Virus record (IMG/VR): IMGVR_UViG_3300042466_000518
Span: 1 to 32,674 of that record
DNA from: a virus
DNA: 32,674 bases
Direction: 5' to 3' (one strand)
The number at the start of each line of letters is the position of its first letter. Within the stretch, counting starts at the first letter, position 1. The position numbers and the translations under genes were made by a program. The notes beneath the pieces were generated by a model that was not told the DNA's origin, searched no databases, and saw only the letters and a list, made by a program, of their open reading frames with translations. Shown here piece by piece: positions 21,070-28,282 of the stretch.

Positions 21070-23597
21070 TCATCCTTTTTCGTAGGTTTGTTTGTCTGCA
21101 TTAGTTTCTGTGCATGGACCTGCCCGCCATGAGCCATCTTCTGCTGGTGCATCTGTTGCTGCATCATCATCTGTTGTTGTTGCTGAGCTTGCGCTTGCTC
21201 TAGCTCCGCCCGTTTAGCCGCCATCTCTAAGCCGTGCAACTCTTGGGCTTGAGCAATCTCCTGCTGTAGACGCATCGCGGCCATCTGTGGATCTTCACCA
21301 GACCTAGCTGCGCTTTCTTGTGCTTTAAGAGAAAGTTCTTCCGCTTTAAGTTGTAGATCACCCTTGACCTTGAGCGCCTTGATGTCAGCTTCTTGTTTCT
21401 TGATCTGCAATTCAGCCTGCTGCATCTGAATGATCGGATCTTGGGCCTGCGCCATCGCTTGCTGCTGAGCTGCTTTGGCTTTGTCCATCGCGAGGAGCTG
21501 CATAGACGCCTGCGCCACAAGTTTAGAAACTTGTACTTCAACGTCGTTATCAAGCTGTGCATCTGGTGCAGGTAGTGTTGCGCCCAACTGCTCCTGAACT
21601 TTCTGACGATATGAAAACGCCAAGTGTTCAGCGACGTGAGCCATGATCGCGCCCTGCATCTGCTGAGCCATGGGACTTTGACCAATCTGACCCATGATCA
21701 TGGGGTCCTGCATCATGCTGGTATGAACAGCGATGTGTGCATCGTGGTCTTGGTGGATGAACGCCTTAGTGGGCTTGCCAGTGAGGAACGACATATTCTC
21801 CGACACGGGGTCGCGTGGGGTCTGGTCATCATCAATGGGCACTAACTTATCTGCGTTCTTGATACCCAACACCTCAATCATCTGCCTGTGAAGTTGCGGC
21901 AAGTCATAGATCTGTGGAGCACCTTGAGCCAACTGAATCACAGCCTGATACTGCATGATGCGCTGAGCCATCGTCGCACTGTTGGGATCTGACACAGGAA
22001 TCACTGACACCATGTCGTAGTCAGCTTGCTTCGCTTTTCTATCACCTTCAACTGGATCGAAGCTGTACTCTGGCGGAGTGTGATCACGAATGATGTCACG
22101 CAGGAGCTGAAACTCTTGCTTCATGCTGTAGTGAACACGAGCCTGAACTGCAGACATTGTCTTGAGCTGACGCTCTAAGAGAGCTAGCGTTGTACCAACA
22201 GGTGCGTTAGCAGACATATCGCTGATGTTCATATCAGCAATAGAACCCAGACGACGGCCTTCTTCTGTTATGCGGTCAAGCAACCCCGCCAAAACTTGAC
22301 TTGGCTCTTTGTACGGCAGGGGCATGATGTTGTCACGCACTGAACCTGACGGCACGTCTACATCACGGAACTCACCGGGGTTGATCGGCGTGTCATCTCC
22401 CTTGATACGCAAGCCGCGTGCTTTAAGGCCGCCGGGCAAGTTACTCAGTGTGCCCGCATCAACAAGTTGTCGAATCAGGGACGTACCAGCACGGGCGTAG
22501 CCACCGATCAGGTGAATTAAACCTAGACCATAAGCACCAAAACCGGGGACGTATGTGTACTGCACAAAGTGCTGGCGCTTTAACTTGCGCTTGTCATCTT
22601 CTTCCCAGTTGCGGCGAATAGCCAGAACTGTGTTTGTGCCACGCTCGATTGTGATGATATACGGCAGAGCGATACCATCTTCATCTTCATAACCGGGCAG
22701 GTCGTAGTCGATGTGCACTTCCAAGACTTGGTAGCGGTCATCGTCCGTCAGTGAGTAACCCTGATCCTCGGCTTTCTTCTTCTCCACATCTGTGTGGATC
22801 GAGACAGGCTCACCCAAATCTTCATCAACGTAGAAGCCTGCAACCTGCAACTTCTTCATCTCATTTTTGGTCTTACGCATCACATGCGTGAGTCGTTCAG
22901 CAGTGGCCGCGCTCGATGCACCGTAAGGAATGATGATGTCTTCAGCGGGGATGAACATCGCAATCTGACGATCAAGCGATGGGTCAAAATAAACTTTCTT
23001 GAACGCCGCGCCCGCGAGACCTAGGTTGTACAACATGCGCTCATGTTCTGGGCGATACTCAGTCATCACCTCGGTGAGCTGATAGTTCATGTCATCTCTT
23101 ACACGCTCAGCCGCCTGCTCTTTAAGTTTATCAATTGCGCCGACGATCTCGGTTTTGACCGGACCCTGAGCAGGGAACGTTTCAATGATAGTCTCGCTTT
23201 GGAACCGTACAGCAGCTTCTGTGAGTACCGTTGAGAAAACACCGCAAGCACCGTTCCACGGTTCAGTACGTTCTTCATACTTCATCCCCAAAACGTCAAG
23301 ACCTTTGACATACATCTCAACCCAGTCCTTGCGACTAGAAATGTCTGCGTCCACCATCTCGATAATGTCGCTTGCTACTTTCTGTAGCTCGCCCTTATCC
23401 ATGTCTTCGGCAAGATTGGCATCAAAGTCTTCGCCCTCTTCATCGGGCATCAAGTCAATCTCCATGCCGTCTAGTCCGATGCGAACACCCTCGGGATCCT
23501 CAATCTCGATTTCAATTGCGGGCATGTCGCCCATATCTTCTAACGCATCCAAACCCAACGGGGCTTGTGACAATGAGGGGACCATATTCGTAGCCAT
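21066..23597 (-). CDS. Portal protein, large podovirus-type
   Basis: The protein has 843 residues, much longer than HK97-type portals (~400-500) and near P22/SU10-like ones. A long acidic N-terminus is followed by the portal core. Core blocks include DADISSRKDWVEMYVKGLDV, RTEPWNGACGVFSTVLTEAA, YRPEHERMLYNLGLAGAAFK, FIPAEDIIIPYGASSAATAE and HFVQYTYVPGFGAYGLGLIH. Then comes the clip/crown part, NISDMSANAPVGTTLALLER. Residues ~690-830 are a Gln/Ala/Met-rich coiled coil (barrel-like extension, with QQQQQMMMQQQMHQQK) that may reach into the capsid. AAGGA precedes the ATG at 23597. It follows the terminase with a 9-base gap. Twelve copies should form the DNA-packaging vertex. Confidence 0.9.
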   Translation of the reverse strand: MATNMVPSLSQAPLGLDALEDMGDMPAIEIEIEDPEGVRIGLDGMEIDLMPDEEGEDFDANLAEDMDKGELQKVASDIIEMVDADISSRKDWVEMYVKGLDVLGMKYEERTEPWNGACGVFSTVLTEAAVRFQSETIIETFPAQGPVKTEIVGAIDKLKEQAAERVRDDMNYQLTEVMTEYRPEHERMLYNLGLAGAAFKKVYFDPSLDRQIAMFIPAEDIIIPYGASSAATAERLTHVMRKTKNEMKKLQVAGFYVDEDLGEPVSIHTDVEKKKAEDQGYSLTDDDRYQVLEVHIDYDLPGYEDEDGIALPYIITIERGTNTVLAIRRNWEEDDKRKLKRQHFVQYTYVPGFGAYGLGLIHLIGGYARAGTSLIRQLVDAGTLSNLPGGLKARGLRIKGDDTPINPGEFRDVDVPSGSVRDNIMPLPYKEPSQVLAGLLDRITEEGRRLGSIADMNISDMSANAPVGTTLALLERQLKTMSAVQARVHYSMKQEFQLLRDIIRDHTPPEYSFDPVEGDRKAKQADYDMVSVIPVSDPNSATMAQRIMQYQAVIQLAQGAPQIYDLPQLHRQMIEVLGIKNADKLVPIDDDQTPRDPVSENMSFLTGKPTKAFIHQDHDAHIAVHTSMMQDPMIMGQIGQSPMAQQMQGAIMAHVAEHLAFSYRQKVQEQLGATLPAPDAQLDNDVEVQVSKLVAQASMQLLAMDKAKAAQQQAMAQAQDPIIQMQQAELQIKKQEADIKALKVKGDLQLKAEELSLKAQESAARSGEDPQMAAMRLQQEIAQAQELHGLEMAAKRAELEQAQAQQQQQMMMQQQMHQQKMAHGGQVHAQKLMQTNKPTKKDE

Positions 23598-23606
23598 TGT
23601 TTATCC

Positions 23607-25112
23607 TTAGTAGTACGCAGCTTTCTTGCTGCGGAAAAATCTCTCTTCTTCAGGCTCGTCGCTCGGTAAGCGAATAAACCCGCCTTGTCTGAACCGCATG
23701 AGCGCTAGTGTTGTTGAGTCAACCAAGTCATCATTTGTACCCGACGGAAAGTCGTTACATTCTTCAATAACTTCTCTAGCCCATCTGCGGTCCGGTGCAA
23801 ACACCACTCCTCCTTGGAACAGTGCAGAAACCGCGTTCACCCGTGCGATCTTATCTTGTCCTTTACCCGGAGTAAACTCTCCCACGGGCACGCCCATCCG
23901 TCTAAACTCTTGGTAAAGCGCCGAACCGTTGGACTTCTTCTCAACAATAAACACATCAGGCTCCCACTCTTTGTACTCCTCAAGCACCAAGGCTTTAAGG
24001 TCTGGGTACTCCAGTCGCTTCTTAATTGAGTTGAGCAAAATAATCGCGTAGTTGTTTGTCTCTTCGTTAAAGAACACACCCCACACAGTCAGAGCGTTAT
24101 AGTCAGCCCTGTTGTTAGATTCCTGCGCCGCGTCAAGACTCATAATCGTAAACTCGCACTGAGGCGGGTCGTCCTTTTCCCAAATCTGCCACCATTCGCG
24201 CTTAATAAGAGCGCCTTCCTCAGAGACGGGGTTCTGCATGTACTGGGCCTGCCAGTACCGTGGGTCCATACCCGCTTTTTTACCCAACAATTCTTCAATA
24301 GACCAGAACTCACCCCACAGCGGTTTGTCATTCAATATGGCAGGAAACTCAACAATCTCCCACTGGTCCACATCTTCCTCGCGGCCCATCTGGTTCACGA
24401 TCATTCCGGTCAAATCAAGTTTTGACCACCTTGTCATCACTATAATGATAGAGCCACCCGGCATAAGACGCTGCAAAGGGCCAGACTGAAACCACTCCCA
24501 AGCAGGAAGGAAAACGTCCGGTCGCCCAGTCTTAGCTTCTTGTTCAGAATGAGGGTCGTCAATGATAAATAAATCAGCGCCACGACCAGCAAGAGCACCT
24601 CCGACACCAATAGCAAAGTATTCTCCGTTGAAATTTGTACCCCAACGTGACGCAGACTTACTGTCAGCTTGCAATTCGATCTGCGGAAACACGTCCCGAT
24701 AGGCTTCAGAACCCACCAAATTACGCACTCTACGGCCAAAATTCACCGCCAAATCGGCAGTGTGGGAGGCCATAATGATCTTTTTATTAGGGTATTTACC
24801 TAGAAACCACGCTGGTGCAAGGTAAGAAATCATCTCAGACTTGCCGTGACGGGGAGCAATGTTCACAATAACCCGTCTTTTCTTGCCGTTGGCTATATCT
24901 TCAAAGATTTTGGCCAGTCTTTTGTGGTGTGGACCCACTTTATAGCCCGGATATACGTGGTCAATGAAGGTTAAGAAGTCATCTTTACCCACTTCCTGCA
25001 CAGATTCACTGTCGTACGTCCTCAAAAGCTCCAAAGTATGGATTTTTTGCTCCAACGGCATCGTTGGAAGCGCGTCTTTGATGGCTTTTAGCTGTTCAGG
25101 CGTTATCTTCAC
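23607..25112 (-). CDS. terL: Terminase large subunit (packaging ATPase-nuclease)
   Basis: The protein has 501 residues and a GTG start at 25112, with AAGG 9 bases upstream; the first internal Met (18) would leave a shorter N-terminus. The ATPase half carries a Walker A-like APRHGKS (86-92), Walker B LFIIDDPHSE (181-190, acidic pair 185-186), and the coupling motif MTRW (226-229). The nuclease half has D327 in MSLDAAQ, E391 in VEKKSNG and D461/D462/D465 in NDDLVDSTTLAL, the acidic residues of the RNase H-like terminase nuclease. It drives DNA translocation into the prohead and cuts the concatemer. It overlaps the small-subunit candidate by 17 bases and precedes the portal gene. Confidence 0.95.
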   Translation of the reverse strand: MKITPEQLKAIKDALPTMPLEQKIHTLELLRTYDSESVQEVGKDDFLTFIDHVYPGYKVGPHHKRLAKIFEDIANGKKRRVIVNIAPRHGKSEMISYLAPAWFLGKYPNKKIIMASHTADLAVNFGRRVRNLVGSEAYRDVFPQIELQADSKSASRWGTNFNGEYFAIGVGGALAGRGADLFIIDDPHSEQEAKTGRPDVFLPAWEWFQSGPLQRLMPGGSIIIVMTRWSKLDLTGMIVNQMGREEDVDQWEIVEFPAILNDKPLWGEFWSIEELLGKKAGMDPRYWQAQYMQNPVSEEGALIKREWWQIWEKDDPPQCEFTIMSLDAAQESNNRADYNALTVWGVFFNEETNNYAIILLNSIKKRLEYPDLKALVLEEYKEWEPDVFIVEKKSNGSALYQEFRRMGVPVGEFTPGKGQDKIARVNAVSALFQGGVVFAPDRRWAREVIEECNDFPSGTNDDLVDSTTLALMRFRQGGFIRLPSDEPEEERFFRSKKAAYY

Positions 25113-25665
25113 TGCGTATTACCTTGGCCTGTACATCAATTGTGCGTTTTTCCAGCTTAGCAAGCGTTTCAAGCAGCTCTTTTTCCACTTCTTCAAGGGA
25201 TTGCTGCTTATGAGTGACCTCAGTGCGCTTTTTAAATGCATCAACACCGTCAACATCACCCAACGCCTTGATTGCACCAAGCCTGACAGTACTGTTTGGG
25301 TTCTCTGTTTCGGCAACAAGCTTGTTTACCACGTACAGTTTAAAGTCTGCCAGCTCCCGCACAATCATGTGGTCGTACTCAGCCACCATACCGGCAAGAT
25401 ATGCAATGGTTTCGTTGGGGTAGTTAGCTAAATCAGGTGTTGTTTTATTAGCAACAACCTTTTCCATCAACTCAAGGGCTTGGCCTCGGTTCTCAGGGCT
25501 AGGCTCAATTGGTTTTCCGTTCAAATCAGAGATCATTTTGACCGTGCGTGCACGCATCTCAATCTCTTCCTTTGGGGAAAGAGGGGGCATAGCCTCGGTG
25601 GCTGAGGCTGGTAGCGGAATATCCGCTTCGACATTAGGCATCATCTGCATAAGAGGGAATCGCAC
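25096..25665 (-). CDS. Putative terminase small subunit
   Basis: The protein has up to 189 residues and is the first gene of the leftward module. The GTG at 25665 directly touches its AGGA, so internal ATGs at 25650, 25644 or 25641 are more likely starts. The sequence is helical: MPPLSPKEEIEMRARTVKMI, PSPENRGQALELMEKVVANK, YDHMIVRELADFKLYVVNKL, and STVRLGAIKALGDVDGVDAF followed by a charged coiled-coil end (KKRTEVTHKQQSLEEVEKEL). No helix-turn-helix is obvious. The call rests mainly on the position directly before terL with a 17-base overlap, and on size and helicity. Confidence 0.55.
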   Translation of the reverse strand: MRFPLMQMMPNVEADIPLPASATEAMPPLSPKEEIEMRARTVKMISDLNGKPIEPSPENRGQALELMEKVVANKTTPDLANYPNETIAYLAGMVAEYDHMIVRELADFKLYVVNKLVAETENPNSTVRLGAIKALGDVDGVDAFKKRTEVTHKQQSLEEVEKELLETLAKLEKRTIDVQAKVIRSEDNA

Positions 25666-25985
25666 TCCTATAAAAGTCAGGTACTAGCCGCTTAATCGCT
25701 AGCTTTCGAAAAAAGTCTTTGCACAGCTTTCCCTGAGAAATAAATATACCACATATTTGTAAAGGGTGGTAGGAATCCTACCCGGGGGGTGTTCCTATAT
25801 TGAGGGGGTGGGGTAAACCCTAGACGCTTTTATTTTTACTTGGCGTTGGCTTAGAAATGCTTGGGGTACTTGGAATGGTTGGAGAAATACGTGGTGGTTT
25901 GTGTAAGTCTTAGAGTATAGGGGAACACGGGAGTCCCAAAGTCTCTTGTGGGGGTCGGGTATGGGTGGGTCGACCCCGCCAGAAC

Positions 25986-26015
25986 TTTACTTTTAACCAT
26001 GGGATCAGCTATAAC
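25986..26015 (+). promoter_or_regulatory. Early sigma70-like promoter, type A copy 1
   Basis: TTTACT (25986-25991) and TATAAC (26010-26015) are 18 bp apart. The block GAACTTTACTTTTAA and GATCAGCTATAAC matches two further copies at 26596 and 27439. Transcription would start at about 26,022, leaving a ~40-base leader for the gene at 26061. Confidence 0.8.
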
Positions 26016-26023
26016 AGAACCAT

Positions 26024-26043
26024 GCAGAGCAATAGTGCTGTGC
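26024..26043 (+). other. Leader hairpin of early unit 1
   Basis: GCA-G-AGCA, loop ATAG, TGCT-G-TGC form a 7-bp stem with one G-G mismatch, directly after the predicted start of transcription. The other two type A leaders also carry hairpins at the same place. Confidence 0.45.
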
Positions 26044-26060
26044 TGTAACAGGAGAGATAA

Positions 26061-26249
26061 ATGTTTAAAGCATTATGGGTTTGGTTGACGCATTACAAGG
26101 TTGTAGTGCAGTGGGAAGACAAGTTGTGTGTTCACTATGCATACACAATGAACGAAGCGCTGAGTTGGTCAGCTCAGTATCGTACCGACAACACGACAGT
26201 GCTGATCGGCATCAGGGGCAAGCTAGTCGCGGCACGCGGCCAGTGGTAA
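26061..26249 (+). CDS. Small early protein, unknown function
   Basis: The protein has 62 residues. It begins MFKALWVWLTHYKVVVQWED, continues AYTMNEALSWSAQYRTDNTT, and ends VLIGIRGKLVAARGQW. It is mixed alpha/beta with many aromatic residues; the first 14 residues are hydrophobic but short for a membrane helix. AGGAGA is 6 bases before the ATG. It is the first gene of the rightward module, has its own promoter ~45 bases upstream and its own terminator 3 bases after the stop. Early position and small size fit a host-takeover protein, but nothing in the sequence shows this. Confidence 0.7.
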   Translation: MFKALWVWLTHYKVVVQWEDKLCVHYAYTMNEALSWSAQYRTDNTTVLIGIRGKLVAARGQW

Positions 26250-26252
26250 ACC

Positions 26253-26276
26253 GAGGGGCTTCGGCCCCTCTTCTTT
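26253..26276 (+). terminator. Intrinsic terminator of early unit 1
   Basis: GAGGGGC, loop TTCG, GCCCCTC, then TTCTTT. This 7-bp perfect GC-rich stem starts 3 bases after the stop of the first early gene. The next gene at 26293 has no visible promoter of its own, so this terminator is probably leaky. Confidence 0.85.
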
Positions 26277-26292
26277 AACTAAGGAGAGAAAC

Positions 26293-26493
26293 ATGAGAGC
26301 AACGAATGAAGCTTTGCGCACTGTGCGTCAGCATGGTGTAGAGCACACACTTTGGTGTATGAGTTTGAAATCCGCTGAAGTAGCGCAGTTGCGTGTGAGT
26401 GATCCCGATTTGCATGAACAAGTGAAGCGGGTACGTAACGCGATGAACCGACAACTTGCGATCAACACGCGCAATGTTAGCCGGGAGGATTAA
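26293..26493 (+). CDS. Small basic early protein, unknown function
   Basis: The protein has 66 residues, almost wholly helical: MRATNEALRTVRQHGVEHTL, WCMSLKSAEVAQLRVSDPDL, HEQVKRVRNAMNRQLAINTR. It is strongly basic and may bind nucleic acid. AAGGAGAG precedes the ATG at the right distance. It sits between two terminators (26253-26276 and 26496-26515) without a promoter in the 16-base gap, so it must depend on readthrough from the promoter at 25986. No family was recognised. Confidence 0.7.
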   Translation: MRATNEALRTVRQHGVEHTLWCMSLKSAEVAQLRVSDPDLHEQVKRVRNAMNRQLAINTRNVSRED

Positions 26494-26495
26494 CC

Positions 26496-26515
26496 AAAAG
26501 GGCCTCGGCCCTTTT
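26496..26515 (+). terminator. Intrinsic terminator after the second early gene
   Basis: AAAAGGGC, loop CTCG, GCCCTTTT form an 8-bp perfect stem whose own 3' arm supplies the U-run. By symmetry it would also work on the opposite strand. The three-copy intergenic element starts inside its T-run. Confidence 0.8.
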
Positions 26516-26594
26516 GATACCAGTTATTTGTCGTCGCGGGCGTTAAGCGTGCGCGAGTCAAGCGGATCACCTAGCGATTCACACCCCGCTGAAA
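26513..26594 (+). repeat. Intergenic element copy 1 (TTTGATACCAGTTAT family)
   Basis: The 15-base block TTTGATACCAGTTAT is followed by a GC-rich arm with the pattern GTC-x-xCGCG-x-GCGT-x-AAG-x-GCGT, then a degenerate inverted repeat (TTCA, TGAA) that touches the type A promoter. The element is 82 bp; element plus promoter is 113 bp, exactly as in copy 2. Confidence 0.8.
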
Positions 26595-26595
26595 C

Positions 26596-26625
26596 TTTAC
26601 TTTAAGGCCTAGGGTCAGCTATAAC
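26596..26625 (+). promoter_or_regulatory. Early sigma70-like promoter, type A copy 2
   Basis: TTTACT (26596-26601), 18-bp spacer, TATAAC (26620-26625). The surrounding GAAACTTTACTTTAAGG and GGGTCAGCTATAAC are nearly identical to copy 3. It drives the first paralogue gene at 26688. Confidence 0.85.
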
Positions 26626-26631
26626 TATTAC

Positions 26632-26659
26632 ATCAGGTAGACAATTCGGTCTGTCTGAT
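26632..26659 (+). other. Leader hairpin of the first paralogue gene
   Basis: ATCAGGTAGAC (26632-26642) pairs with GTCTGTCTGAT (26649-26659) over 11 positions with two G-U pairs, closing a 6-base loop. It stands at the predicted 5' end of the transcript, like the hairpin before the second paralogue, although the sequences differ. Confidence 0.7.
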
Positions 26660-26687
26660 ATTTCAAAATGCTTTATTAGGAGATATT

Positions 26688-27299
26688 ATGTCTAAAGCAA
26701 AAAACCAAGCCGCCCCTTCATTGGGTTCTGTCAACGTCACTTCAATGAAGGACGCGGGTTATCAGTCAGCTATCAGCGACGAACGCAAAGATAGCGTTGC
26801 CCGTTATGTCTATTCACAATGCCCTAACTTCACCAACGAAGTTAGCGACGAAGTTAAAACCCAGCTTCGTGCGGGTTGGGCGCTTCGTTGGCAAGAACTG
26901 AACCCCGCTGTCAGCTATAACGATAGTTGGGTTCCAGTAGAGAACGGCTCTTATGTAATGACTGTTGACGTTTGCTTCAGCTACAGTCAGCAAGCCTTCG
27001 GTCAGTTAAAAGAAGCTGACCCAGTCAAGCACGGCGTTATTAAGGGTATTCGTGATGCCTTTAATAAGTATGCTTCTAATCGAATGGCTGACTTGAAAAC
27101 GGCTGTTCGTAAGGTAGAGAACGAAGGCAAGCCTAAAGTGAAAGCGCCTACCAAGGGTTTCATTCAGTACATTGATGAAACATTCAAGGCTGTCAAGGCC
27201 AGAGCTAAGACAGCGAAAGCAAGGGGTGATGATTCAGCCCCCGATGAAGTTAAATTGCGCATGGCCATCGATGCCTTTCACAATACTCTAAGCAAGTAA
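26688..27299 (+). CDS. Early protein of unknown family, paralogue A
   Basis: The protein has 203 residues. The start follows AGGAG by a few bases (MSKAKNQAAPSLGSVNV). It is about 60% identical by eye to the next gene. The most conserved blocks are DEVKTQLRAGWALRWQELNP (residues ~54-73), SYSQQAFGQLKEADPVKHGV and IKGIRDAFNKYASNRMADLK, then VENEGKPKVKAPTK; the C-terminal helix is EVKLRMAIDAFHNTLSK. It is mainly helical, basic at the end, with no signal peptide, membrane segment or catalytic motif that I recognise. It has its own promoter, leader hairpin and strong terminator, so high early expression is likely. Possible roles are DNA binding or host modification; neither is shown. Confidence 0.8.
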   Translation: MSKAKNQAAPSLGSVNVTSMKDAGYQSAISDERKDSVARYVYSQCPNFTNEVSDEVKTQLRAGWALRWQELNPAVSYNDSWVPVENGSYVMTVDVCFSYSQQAFGQLKEADPVKHGVIKGIRDAFNKYASNRMADLKTAVRKVENEGKPKVKAPTKGFIQYIDETFKAVKARAKTAKARGDDSAPDEVKLRMAIDAFHNTLSK

Positions 27300-27310
27300 C
27301 ATTGCACCGA

Positions 27311-27344
27311 CCTAGTCAGCCGAAAGGTTGGCTAGGTTTTTTTT
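27311..27344 (+). terminator. Strong intrinsic terminator after paralogue A
   Basis: CCTAGTCAGCC, loop GAAA, GGTTGGCTAGG (11 pairs, two G-U), followed by eight T. It is the strongest terminator by eye in the window. Confidence 0.92.
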
Positions 27345-27355
27345 CGCCTGTAGCT

Positions 27356-27437
27356 TTTGATACCAGTTATGTGTCCCCGCGCGCGTCAAGGGCGTACATG
27401 CCAAGCGCACTGTTTACCGTTTCAGGCCACGCTGAAA
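27356..27437 (+). repeat. Intergenic element copy 2 (TTTGATACCAGTTAT family)
   Basis: Same order as copy 1: TTTGATACCAGTTAT, a GC-rich arm (GTCCCCGCGCGCGTCAAG), then a perfect inverted repeat TTTCAG (27420-27425), 6 bp, CTGAAA (27432-27437) one base before the -35 element of the promoter. Length is 82 bp. Confidence 0.85.
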
Positions 27438-27438
27438 C

Positions 27439-27468
27439 TTTACTTTAAGGTCTAGGGTCGGCTATAAC
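27439..27468 (+). promoter_or_regulatory. Early sigma70-like promoter, type A copy 3
   Basis: TTTACT (27439-27444), 18-bp spacer, TATAAC (27463-27468). The inverted repeat TTTCAG/CTGAAA abuts the -35 element, a good place for a repressor or activator. It drives the second paralogue. Confidence 0.85.
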
Positions 27469-27475
27469 TTAAACA

Positions 27476-27498
27476 CCAGATGACGAGGTGTTGTCTGG
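27476..27498 (+). other. Leader hairpin of the second paralogue gene
   Basis: CCAGATGAC (27476-27484) pairs with GTTGTCTGG (27490-27498) over nine positions with two G-U pairs and a 5-base loop, near the predicted transcript 5' end. Confidence 0.65.
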
Positions 27499-27521
27499 AT
27501 TAACGCTTACTTGGAGATACC

Positions 27522-28115
27522 ATGAGCAAAGCAACAAAACCCCAAGAGACAATCGTCTCATCTTTCAAAGATGCCGCATATCAATCGGCAAGGTCTAGCG
27601 AAACAATGGCCACCATTGCTCGTTTCGTTTATGCGCAGTGCCCTACATTCTGCGAATCACAACCAGATGAGGTCAAAACTCAACTGCGCATGGGATGGGC
27701 TTTGAGATGGCAAGAGTTAAACCCTGCCACTACATTCGACAATGAATGGAAACCAAACCCCAAGGGAGGTTTTAACAATAGCATTGATTACTGCTTGTCA
27801 TACTCTCAACAAGCATTTGGACAACTCAAAGAGGCAGACCCCATCAAGCACGGTGTCATCAAAGCCGTGCGTGATAACTTTAACAAGTATTGCTCTAATC
27901 GTCTGGCAGACCTCAAAGTCGCTGTGCGCAGAGTTGAAAACGAGGATAAGCCCAAGGTCAAAGCCCCTACAAAACAATTCGAGGATTTCGCCAAAGAGTT
28001 GTTTATCACAATGAAAGCCCGAGCAAAGACTGCCATCGCTCGAGGCGACACAACTGCACCAAACGAGATCAAATTGCGCCAAGCAATTGATGCGTTTAAC
28101 AATGCTTTGAAGTAA
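27522..28115 (+). CDS. Early protein of unknown family, paralogue B
   Basis: The protein has 197 residues and is the tandem sister of the gene at 26688-27299. It keeps DEVKTQLRMGWALRWQELNP, LSYSQQAFGQLKEADPIKHG, VIKAVRDNFNKYCSNRLADL and VENEDKPKVKAPTK. It differs in the N-terminus and in the segment before SYSQQ (NPKGGFNNSIDYC), and gains extra cysteines. GGAG lies 6-7 bases before the ATG. Codons differ widely between the sisters, so the duplication is not recent. Each copy has a private promoter, leader hairpin and terminator, meaning the whole expression unit was duplicated. The two proteins may form a hetero-oligomer or have split roles. Confidence 0.8.
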   Translation: MSKATKPQETIVSSFKDAAYQSARSSETMATIARFVYAQCPTFCESQPDEVKTQLRMGWALRWQELNPATTFDNEWKPNPKGGFNNSIDYCLSYSQQAFGQLKEADPIKHGVIKAVRDNFNKYCSNRLADLKVAVRRVENEDKPKVKAPTKQFEDFAKELFITMKARAKTAIARGDTTAPNEIKLRQAIDAFNNALK

Positions 28116-28122
28116 GCAGACC

Positions 28123-28154
28123 ATGCACCGTCAGTTTAGGCTGGCGGTGCATTT
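28123..28154 (+). terminator. Terminator-like hairpin after paralogue B
   Basis: ATGCACCGTCAG, loop TTTAGG, CTGGCGGTGCAT (12 pairs, one G-U), followed by only TTTGA. The stem is strong but the U-tract is short. The third intergenic element begins in that tract. Confidence 0.8.
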
Positions 28155-28237
28155 GATACCAGTTATAAGTCCCCGCGTGCGTGAAGTGCGTGCGCGCGAG
28201 CCAAGGCGATCAACTACCGTTTCAGGGGTGCGTGAAA
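28152..28237 (+). repeat. Intergenic element copy 3, without promoter
   Basis: TTTGATACCAGTTAT is again followed by the GC-rich arm (GTCCCCGCGTGCGTGAAG) and by the inverted repeat TTTCA (28220-28224), 8 bp, TGAAA (28233-28237). The type A promoter does not follow; the DnaA box and the TTCCAA array start ~45 bp further on. Confidence 0.85.
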
Positions 28238-28282
28238 TGCATAAACAAACAACAGCCATTACCTATCTCAAGCAACGCGTCC

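Larger units (their letters stand above)
25666..26060. other. Divergent intergenic control region, no gene
   Basis: This 395-bp stretch separates leftward from rightward genes. The left part is AT-rich (25,735-25,762) and probably holds the late promoter, but no convincing minus-strand hexamer pair is clear. A 6-bp inverted repeat GGTAGG/CCTACC (25768-25782) and the palindrome GGGTCGACCC (25967-25976) are visible. The middle (25,850-25,975) is G/T-rich on the plus strand and contains TTGGAA and a 13-base match to the candidate origin. The right end holds an early promoter and leader hairpin. No reading frame with a ribosome site was found. Confidence 0.75.
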
